Below are positions 8,801 to 13,495 of a stretch of DNA of 15,059 bases, in pieces. Below the pieces are notes generated by a model that did no database searches, was not told where the DNA came from, and was given only the letters and a program-made list of their open reading frames with translations. Position 1 is the stretch's first letter. Every line of letters begins with the position of its first letter. Origin of the DNA: Sulfurimonas sp. (GTDB lineage: Bacteria > Campylobacterota > Campylobacteria > Campylobacterales > Sulfurimonadaceae); assembly GCF_023228785.1 (NCBI RefSeq), contig NZ_JALOAN010000044.1:1-15059 (forward strand). Reading direction: 5' to 3'. The position numbers and the translations under genes are program-made.

Positions 8801-9064
8801 GAGAGTGTAAACTCTTATAGTAAGCTTGAAGAGTTAGCAGATGCAAACAGCTACAGAGTGATACTTTTTGATAAGGAATTGGATGATTTAAACCTTGAAA
8901 AACTCTCTATAAACACAAAGGCACAAGACGCTACAACATACTTAGTTCTTATTGGAGATCCATCACAAAAAGATGAATCAGATGACAACATTTATGTTGA
9001 TGAATTAATAAAAAATGCAGTAAACAAAGATCTATTACGATTAGTTTTAGAAAAATTTATTTAA
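5864..9064 (+). CDS. NIT-domain hybrid sensor histidine kinase with three receiver-like domains
   Basis: This 1066-residue inner-membrane kinase starts right after the HPt gene, behind a strong GGAGG. TM1 (about 11-30) and TM2 (about 311-335) bracket a periplasmic helical domain with two motifs typical of NIT nitrate/nitrite-sensing domains: ARERGMTAMYLG (59-70) and KEHSGIERGYMSYI (187-200). Between them lies a C-x-x-C pair (Cys112, Cys115). A linker helix leads to HisKA with His410 (SHEIRTPLNG) and an HATPase domain (N box NLLSNAIKFT 523-532, DNGIG 561-565, GGTGLGL 590-596). Three receiver-like domains follow. The first (about 643-755) has Asp698 but lacks the acidic pair and the Lys-Pro. 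The second (about 783-903) is intact: Glu789/Asp790, Asp833, Thr866, Lys888. The third (about 950-1066) has Asp1003 but no acidic pair. The kinase probably passes phosphate from His410 to Asp833 and then to the HPt protein. A nitrate or nitrite signal is plausible but unproven. Confidence 0.92.
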   Translation: MQLGLKNRLKLISLFPIIILFLLTSYYLYSSYKEYSSAKMLHEKIIENRYLNEVIGNVARERGMTAMYLGNSSENILLSLKEQRKIVDEKFSEYMYQTQKKIHEHSQGEDNCLACQSAKSIEGIIEQIQTARDLVDRNKVTFVDVFTNIYGEVQKVLIAELKQITEYQIDKDINELYSVYMSMVNAKEHSGIERGYMSYIISRSEKLQERDLNLWLSIIGKADSVAYKSLHDAKLLDKMSLIFENEDAIELFEDINAERTAIISESQQGNYDISSGIWFTMHSEKINLITSAEELLLTQMINRALSVQEASLQLLVIALTIWLITLILATLGYFLSNEITRNIKNLEEILKRVADDTSQSDTQEINLQTTDGTAQAYDLLEKIIEQTKRDKEVAQEASEAKSMFLANMSHEIRTPLNGIVGFTELLKDTGLEEEQSEFVEIIEKSSENLLQIINNILDLSKIESNKLEIEDISFDPIVEFESAVEVYGVRASEKHIDLGCFIDPALEQPLNGDPTKLKEVIINLLSNAIKFTSSGGFINVNIRKQESETEGVTRVKFEVQDNGIGVSSEQKSRIFEAFSQADTSITRKYGGTGLGLTISSRFIELMGGHLDIRSEVGAGTTFFFTIDFEEAEPLEVSLKGKFSNINVLLLKDTHKTKTQEKYLKEYFDFYGVTYANFTDFDELNALNKSSDYDLIFVDYAYTQDEDLSYYAGLPQALVLLTKSYYMKKIDSLHIDIFKSIYEPLNISKVKNILENYSNKNFSASKINKEKIKHLDLDTTRFKAKALVAEDNIINQKLIKRTLEDLGLSVSLASNGLEAFAKRKDGDFDIIFMDIQMPILDGVEATAEILNYEEDFSKPHVPILALTANALKGDRERFLKAGLDEYTTKPLVRAEIVNLLTQFLADKIVSINEDSEQDVIEEYKEPTQDTNTLENVEDSEKLAIEEEVKTQYKADILLAKKSSFELKLYARLLDSLGYTHESVNSYSKLEELADANSYRVILFDKELDDLNLEKLSINTKAQDATTYLVLIGDPSQKDESDDNIYVDELIKNAVNKDLLRLVLEKFI

Positions 9065-9075
9065 GGGAATAATAA

Positions 9076-9453
9076 ATGCCAAAACAAGATCTAGTAGTAT
9101 TGATAGTAGATGACGATATGATAAATCTAAAACTTCTCAAATCAATGCTAACAAAAAGTGGAAATGTAAAAGAGGTTGTTGAGGCTAGAAATGGTGCTGA
9201 GGCAATAGATACTTTAAAATCAAGGGATGATATAGATTTAATACTCTTAGATATTATAATGCCAGTTATGGGTGGTATAGAGATGCTAAAGGTTGTTCGA
9301 GCTGATGATAATCTTCTTCAACTACCAATTGTTGTTTTAACAACTGATGAGACGAAAAAAAGTGAAGCACTAGAGTGTGGAGCAAATGACTTTTTGATGA
9401 AGCCTATTAGAAATAGCGACCTAATCAAAAAAATATCAGCTGTTTTGATATGA
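9076..9453 (+). CDS. Single-domain response regulator
   Basis: This 125-residue cytoplasmic protein is a lone receiver (REC) domain with no DNA-binding or enzymatic output. It has the full set of phosphorylation residues: acidic Asp12 and Asp13, phospho-acceptor Asp59 (LILLDIIMP), Thr89 or Thr90, and Lys109 in FLMKPI. It lies 11 bases after the hybrid kinase, with AAGGGAA overlapping the kinase stop, so it belongs to the same operon and is the natural last acceptor of the relay. CheY-like proteins of this kind act by binding a partner, such as the flagellar switch; which partner applies here cannot be told from the sequence. The gene converges on lon, sharing a hairpin. Confidence 0.9.
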   Translation: MPKQDLVVLIVDDDMINLKLLKSMLTKSGNVKEVVEARNGAEAIDTLKSRDDIDLILLDIIMPVMGGIEMLKVVRADDNLLQLPIVVLTTDETKKSEALECGANDFLMKPIRNSDLIKKISAVLI

Positions 9454-9463
9454 TGTAATAAAG

Positions 9464-9484
9464 AAGAGTCTTTTTAAGACTCTT
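9464..9484. terminator. Hairpin between the converging signalling operon and lon
   Basis: AAGAGTCTT (9464..9472) and AAGACTCTT (9476..9484) form a perfect 9-base-pair stem with a 3-base loop. On either strand it is followed by short T-rich sequence, so it could end transcription in both directions, though neither T tract is long. The lon stop codon (9474..9476) begins in the loop, so the right arm codes for the last residues of Lon. Confidence 0.6.
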
Positions 9485-11897
9485 TAATTAAAATCTCTTT
9501 TAAAACCTCTTCGATCCTGCTAACACCGACAATTTCTAAAGAGTCTCTCACTTCTTGCGGAATATCTTCTAGATCACGCTCATAGTTTTTAGTTGGGATC
9601 AAAACTTTACTAATAGCCGCTTTATGCGCAGCAATTAGTTTTTCTTTTAGTCCACCTATTGGAAGAACATCTCCACTTAGTGAAACTTCTCCTGTCATCG
9701 CTATCTCTGAACGAGCTTTTTGATCACTTAAAATTGAAGCTATAGCACTAACTAAAGCTATACCAGCACTAGGTCCATCTTTTGGTGTTGCTCCATCTGG
9801 CACGTGGATATGCAAGTCATATCTTTTATAGATCTCGCTTGCATCCACCTCAGTTTTATCTTCTTTTTCTTTAGATGTAAGAGGGATTTTATCAAGATCA
9901 ATCTTTAGTTTTTTATCATCTATAAGGGTTTTTACCACGCTCATAGCAATTCTAGCACTCTCTTTCATAACTTCGCCTAAGCTTCCAGTTAACTGTAAGT
10001 TGCCTTTACCTTTTATCTTGATGCTCTCTATCTTTAATATATCTCCACCAACGGATGTCCATGCAAGTCCATTTACAACGCCAACTACAGGAATTTTTGT
10101 AGTTTTTTCAATCTCAAAAACACTTTTATCAAAAAATTCTTTTATATTCTTCAGAGTTACAGAGACTTTGTCAATATTAGAGTCTTGCAGCATATTAAGA
10201 GCTACTTTTCTTGAGATATCAGCTAAACGACGGCGAAGATTTCTTACTCCTGCTTCTCTAGTGTAGCTATGGATTATCTCTTTTAGAGCTGGTTTAGAGA
10301 TATTTACTTCGCTCTTTTTAAGTCCATGTTTTTTAAGTTCTTGAGGAATGAGGTATCTCGTTGCAATCTCAAGTTTCTCTTGAGGAGTGTATGAGCTTAT
10401 GTTTATAAACTCCATTCTATCTCTTAGTGGTGCTGGGATTCGTCCAACATCGTTTGCAGTGGCTATAAAAATAACCTTGCTTAGATCTATATCAAAGTTT
10501 AGGTAGTAATCTCTAAACTCTTTGTTTTGTTCTGGATCTAAAATCTCTAGAAGTGCAGCAGTAGGGTCTCCTCTTTGAGATCTTGAGACTTTGTCTATTT
10601 CATCTAAGACTACAACAGGATTCATCTTTTTTGCGTCTATAAGCCCTTGAGTTATACGCCCTGGCATCGCTCCTACATATGTTCTTCTATGACCTCTTAA
10701 CTCATTTACATCTTCAAGCCCACCTAGTGCAATTCTTACAAGAGGACGCTTAAGAGCTACGGCAATTGAGTTTGCTAAAGATGTCTTACCAACACCTGGA
10801 GGTCCAGAAAAACAAAGAATAGCACCAGCACTATCACTAGAAGATCCTCTTAATTCCAAAAGTTCTTTTACGGCAAAGTACTCAACAATTCTCTTTTTTG
10901 GTTTTTCTAAGGAGAAGTGATCTTTGTCTAGTTGATCTTGCACATCTTTTATCTTAAGAGCTTTTTTTGCAAACTCTCCAAAAGGAATATCAAGAGTCCA
11001 GTCAAGATATGTCTGAGTCATAGAAGCATCAGATGAGTCTGGATGCATTCTTGAAAATCTATCTATCTGTTTAGAGACTTCTTTATAGGAATCTTCACTC
11101 ATCTTACTTTTTTTATCTTCAAGTTTTTTGCGGTACTCTTCTATCTCTTCATCTCTGGCAGTATCGGTTCCTAACTCTTTTTGAATCTGCTTTAGTTGTT
11201 CTTTTAAAAAGTACTCTTTGTTGACTTTTTCTATATGAGTGTGAACCTTGCTTCTTATCTCTTTTTGGAGCTTGTTTGCCTCTATCTCTTCTATAAGATA
11301 GTCTATAAGAAGTAAAAACCTCTTCTCTGTATCTATCTCAACAAAGAGCGTATATGCTTGTTCTTTTTTTAGTTTGACTGTGCTACAGATGAGATCTATA
11401 ATCCTGTTGTGGTCGTGATTTTCTTCTATGGTTCTAAGTAAGTCTGGTGGAAAATAATTACTTACACTTGCAAGTGTTCTTACTTTTTCTCGTACAATTT
11501 CTAGTATGGCATCTATCTTTAGTGATGTTATGTTTGTAGCTTCTAACACATCTACATTTGCTACAAGCGGTGTTGATTGAACTTCATAAAGCATCTGCGC
11601 TCTAGCTAAACCTTGAAATAAAACCTTTACTCTGCCATCAGGAAGAGCTACTTTTCTCATAATAGAACCAACAACTCCAGCACTATAGAGTGAGTCATAA
11701 TCTCTTTTGCCTTCTTGAGTTGGTTTTGTAGGGCATACTATAACTAAAGAGCTATCTTCCATTGCAAGAGTTGCTGCATTTATATTGCTCTCATCGCTTA
11801 AAAAAAGTGGCGATATCATAAAGGGATATAAAAAAAGTTCGTCTTCTGCTATAACAGGTATATTTGCTGGAAATTCTCCATAATTGCTTAATTTCAT
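9474..11897 (-). CDS. lon: ATP-dependent Lon protease
   Basis: Lon is a cytoplasmic ring-shaped protease that unfolds and degrades misfolded and certain regulatory proteins. The 807-residue protein is full length. It has the N-terminal substrate-recognition LON domain (about 10-205), a coiled-coil helical region (about 206-300), and the AAA+ module with Walker A GPPGVGKT (365-372) and Walker B VVVLDEID (428-435). The C-terminal serine protease domain carries the dyad Ser710 (DGPSAG) and Lys753 (GLKEKL). Compared with E. coli Lon, a Lys/Asp-rich insertion of roughly 20 residues (about 665-690) precedes the DLHIHVPDGATPKDGPSAG motif. The gene lies 20 bases downstream of bamD, with AGGA about 7 bases before its ATG, and is probably co-transcribed with bamD. 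The bamD-lon pair next to fliW matches the Campylobacter arrangement as I recall it. Confidence 0.97.
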   Translation of the reverse strand: MKLSNYGEFPANIPVIAEDELFLYPFMISPLFLSDESNINAATLAMEDSSLVIVCPTKPTQEGKRDYDSLYSAGVVGSIMRKVALPDGRVKVLFQGLARAQMLYEVQSTPLVANVDVLEATNITSLKIDAILEIVREKVRTLASVSNYFPPDLLRTIEENHDHNRIIDLICSTVKLKKEQAYTLFVEIDTEKRFLLLIDYLIEEIEANKLQKEIRSKVHTHIEKVNKEYFLKEQLKQIQKELGTDTARDEEIEEYRKKLEDKKSKMSEDSYKEVSKQIDRFSRMHPDSSDASMTQTYLDWTLDIPFGEFAKKALKIKDVQDQLDKDHFSLEKPKKRIVEYFAVKELLELRGSSSDSAGAILCFSGPPGVGKTSLANSIAVALKRPLVRIALGGLEDVNELRGHRRTYVGAMPGRITQGLIDAKKMNPVVVLDEIDKVSRSQRGDPTAALLEILDPEQNKEFRDYYLNFDIDLSKVIFIATANDVGRIPAPLRDRMEFINISSYTPQEKLEIATRYLIPQELKKHGLKKSEVNISKPALKEIIHSYTREAGVRNLRRRLADISRKVALNMLQDSNIDKVSVTLKNIKEFFDKSVFEIEKTTKIPVVGVVNGLAWTSVGGDILKIESIKIKGKGNLQLTGSLGEVMKESARIAMSVVKTLIDDKKLKIDLDKIPLTSKEKEDKTEVDASEIYKRYDLHIHVPDGATPKDGPSAGIALVSAIASILSDQKARSEIAMTGEVSLSGDVLPIGGLKEKLIAAHKAAISKVLIPTKNYERDLEDIPQEVRDSLEIVGVSRIEEVLKEILIKES

Positions 11898-11917
11898 ATT
11901 TGTTTCCTATATCTTTA

Positions 11918-12817
11918 TTAAAGTTTTAATATTTTTTCTCTTAATGAATCAAACTCATCTTTGCTTATGATGCCTTTGTCTTTTAAATCTTGTGCTTTTT
12001 GAAGTTCATCTTTTTGAAATTGACTTAAACTTTTTTCTTTTACTTGCTCTTTAAATGTTTCTTGTTTTATTGGCTCTTTGATGGCTTGTGGCATATCATC
12101 AACTACAGAGTTTCTTGATACTACGCTCTTTGTATGAGGAACCATAAAACCATACCAACTCTCTGTTCCGTCACCTTCAAACCATGCTCGATACCACGGA
12201 GTGTTTGCTCTATCAATCTCATCCCAGTTCATCCATGGTTGTGGTTTTATATTTCTGTAGTACTCAGCGCCCTTGGGTTTATCAAGTCTTTCATATAGAT
12301 CTGCAATGGTTTCATTTAGAGCAGCTTCTGCCATTAAAAGACGAGTTTGCATGGTGTTTACAAGACCAAAATACATAGAATTTGGATAGTTAACTTTAAA
12401 CTCTTTTGCTTCTTCAATTGCTTCTTCAATAAGAGCTTGATCTCTTCTTGGATTTGGAAGAGCTAGGTATTTGGCTTTTATCTTTAAAAATTCTGCATCC
12501 TCTTTTTCATTTATAGTTGCATATCTTTTTATATATTCGTTTAAAAAATGTTCACTTAGTAGATACTCTTCATAGTGCATATGAGCTATGGCTAAAATCA
12601 TGGTAGCTTCAGGAAGAAGGGGCGAGCCGATGTGTTCACCTTGAAGTGAACTATAGTAGTTGTCAGCCCTCTCTAGATCTCCTTGGGAGATGTATTTTAC
12701 AATTTTGCCATACCAATATATAGCAGGTTTGTTGTACTCTTCTATCTCTTTAGAACAGCCGCTTAGAAAAAATATAGAGGCAAATGCCATAAAGAGAAAA
12801 GTATGTTTTAGTTTCAT
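11918..12817 (-). CDS. bamD: Outer-membrane assembly lipoprotein BamD with extra C-terminal SHOCT-like tail
   Basis: BamD is the essential lipoprotein partner of BamA in the complex that folds beta-barrel proteins into the outer membrane. The N-terminus is a lipoprotein signal ending L-S-G-C with the lipidated Cys21. A TPR-type helical body follows (about 28-215), including the Campylobacterota-type segments PAIYWYGKIV (31-40), GSPLLPEA (64-71) and NTPWYRAWFE (205-214). As I recall, epsilonproteobacterial BamD usually ends soon after this last segment. Here about 85 more residues follow: a Trp/Gly-containing stretch, a charged linker (about 235-265), and a final helical hairpin with LKDKGIISKDEFDSLREKI (278-296), which fits the SHOCT pattern. 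ATG 12817 follows AGGA by 9 bases; a TTG directly upstream (12820) is an alternative. The gene is first in a pair with lon and divergent from fliW. Confidence 0.88.
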   Translation of the reverse strand: MKLKHTFLFMAFASIFFLSGCSKEIEEYNKPAIYWYGKIVKYISQGDLERADNYYSSLQGEHIGSPLLPEATMILAIAHMHYEEYLLSEHFLNEYIKRYATINEKEDAEFLKIKAKYLALPNPRRDQALIEEAIEEAKEFKVNYPNSMYFGLVNTMQTRLLMAEAALNETIADLYERLDKPKGAEYYRNIKPQPWMNWDEIDRANTPWYRAWFEGDGTESWYGFMVPHTKSVVSRNSVVDDMPQAIKEPIKQETFKEQVKEKSLSQFQKDELQKAQDLKDKGIISKDEFDSLREKILKL

Positions 12818-12862
12818 CAAATAATATCCTGTAAATAAATAAGTGATATTCTATCTAAAAGA

Positions 12863-12868
12863 TATATA
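12863..12868 (-). promoter_or_regulatory. Candidate -10 box of bamD-lon
   Basis: On the minus strand a TG-T-TATATA sequence gives an extended -10-like element about 45 bases before the bamD ATG. No clear -35 is seen. Nearby AT-rich alternatives exist, so the exact box is uncertain. Confidence 0.35.
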
Positions 12869-12889
12869 ACACAGGTTAAATCTTTCTTA

Positions 12890-12915
12890 TTAAGCATGGC
12901 ACATTTTATGCTTAA
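12890..12915. repeat. 8-base inverted repeat upstream of fliW
   Basis: TTAAGCAT (12890..12897) and ATGCTTAA (12908..12915) are perfect inverted copies separated by 10 bases. The repeat lies just upstream of the fliW -10 box and overlaps the sigma-54 motif completely. It could be an operator, or a by-product of the promoter sequence. Confidence 0.6.
12897..12913 (+). promoter_or_regulatory. Sigma-54 (RpoN) promoter motif for fliW
   Basis: TGGCACATTTTATGCTT has the invariant GG (12898..12899), exactly ten bases, then GC (12910..12911). TGGCAC matches the -24 consensus fully, and ATGCT matches the -12 consensus TTGCT in four of five positions. It points toward fliW with a predicted start near 12922-12924. 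RpoN controls many flagellar genes in Campylobacterota, which fits a FliW target. Confidence 0.6.
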
Positions 12916-12920
12916 AGTGA

Positions 12921-12926
12921 TATAAT
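12921..12926 (+). promoter_or_regulatory. Sigma-70 extended -10 box of fliW
   Basis: TATAAT is a perfect -10 box, preceded by TG one base upstream (extended -10), 27 bases before the fliW ATG. No consensus -35 is present, which is usual in this phylum. It overlaps the start point expected from the sigma-54 site, so the two promoters may be alternatives. Confidence 0.6.
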
Positions 12927-12953
12927 GACATACAATTTTACAGAGGGTTTTTT

Positions 12954-13334
12954 ATGAAATTTAATATATGTGTGCCTTTTTTGGGTTTTGAAAATGTAAA
13001 AGAGGTTGAGTTAAAGAAGATTGATGATGTTTTTATGAAAATGACTTCATGCGAAGATGAGAGAATCGCTTTTACTCTTATAGATCCTTTTGTGCTTAGA
13101 GAATACGACTTTGAAGTACCACGTGGCGTTAAAGAAAAGCTAGAAATTGACGAAAACTCAAATCTTTTAATCTTAAATATAGTCCTTATTCAAACTCCAA
13201 TAGAGAGTTCAGTAGTAAACTTCATAGGACCTCTAATCTTTAACACAGACAACAACAAAGCAGCACAAATCATCCTAAGTGACTCGACTATGTATGGTGT
13301 AGCTGAAAAAATATCTTCATTTTTAAACAAATAA
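12954..13334 (+). CDS. fliW: Flagellar assembly factor FliW
   Basis: FliW is a small cytoplasmic protein that binds newly made flagellin and also binds the translational repressor CsrA. When flagellin is exported, free FliW blocks CsrA, so flagellin synthesis is matched to export. The 126-residue protein is full length and shows the family pattern: LGFENVKEVEL near the start, FTLIDPFVLREYDFEVP (about 40-56), and VVNFIGPLIFNTDNNKAAQ (about 87-105). AGAGGG precedes the ATG by 6 bases. The gene is divergent from bamD and single, with a stable hairpin after the stop. Upstream are a sigma-54 motif and a sigma-70 -10 box, so flagellar control is likely. No flagellin or csrA gene is in the window. 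Confidence 0.93.
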   Translation: MKFNICVPFLGFENVKEVELKKIDDVFMKMTSCEDERIAFTLIDPFVLREYDFEVPRGVKEKLEIDENSNLLILNIVLIQTPIESSVVNFIGPLIFNTDNNKAAQIILSDSTMYGVAEKISSFLNK

Positions 13335-13355
13335 ATCTACTTTAACTAAGTACAA

Positions 13356-13379
13356 GATTCTAAGCCAAGGCTTAGAATC
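13356..13379 (+). terminator. Hairpin after fliW
   Basis: GATTCTAAGC and GCTTAGAATC form a perfect 10-base-pair stem around a CAAG loop, 21 bases after the fliW stop. The nearest T run (about 13398..13404) is some 18 bases further on, so it is not a classical terminator, although it may still end transcription or stabilise the mRNA 3' end. Confidence 0.5.
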
Positions 13380-13415
13380 CACAAGTTGTTAATCTTCATT
13401 TTTTAAAAATTACAG

Positions 13416-13421
13416 TATAAT
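13416..13421 (+). promoter_or_regulatory. Candidate -10 box of the large secreted protein gene
   Basis: A perfect TATAAT lies 74 bases before the ATG at 13496, just beyond the fliW hairpin. There is no clear -35. The leader would be roughly 67 bases long. Confidence 0.45.
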
Positions 13422-13495
13422 AAATCCTAACAAATTTAAATTATATATAAAGTAACACTATTTGTATAGAGATTTATATTATCTAGGAGTTTGCT

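Noticed and set aside
12818..12820. TTG start one codon before the bamD ATG (and likewise 3908 before the PAS gene)
   Set aside because: In both cases the adjacent ATG has an acceptable Shine-Dalgarno distance (8-9 bases) and is the stronger initiation codon; the TTG cannot be excluded but changes only one residue.
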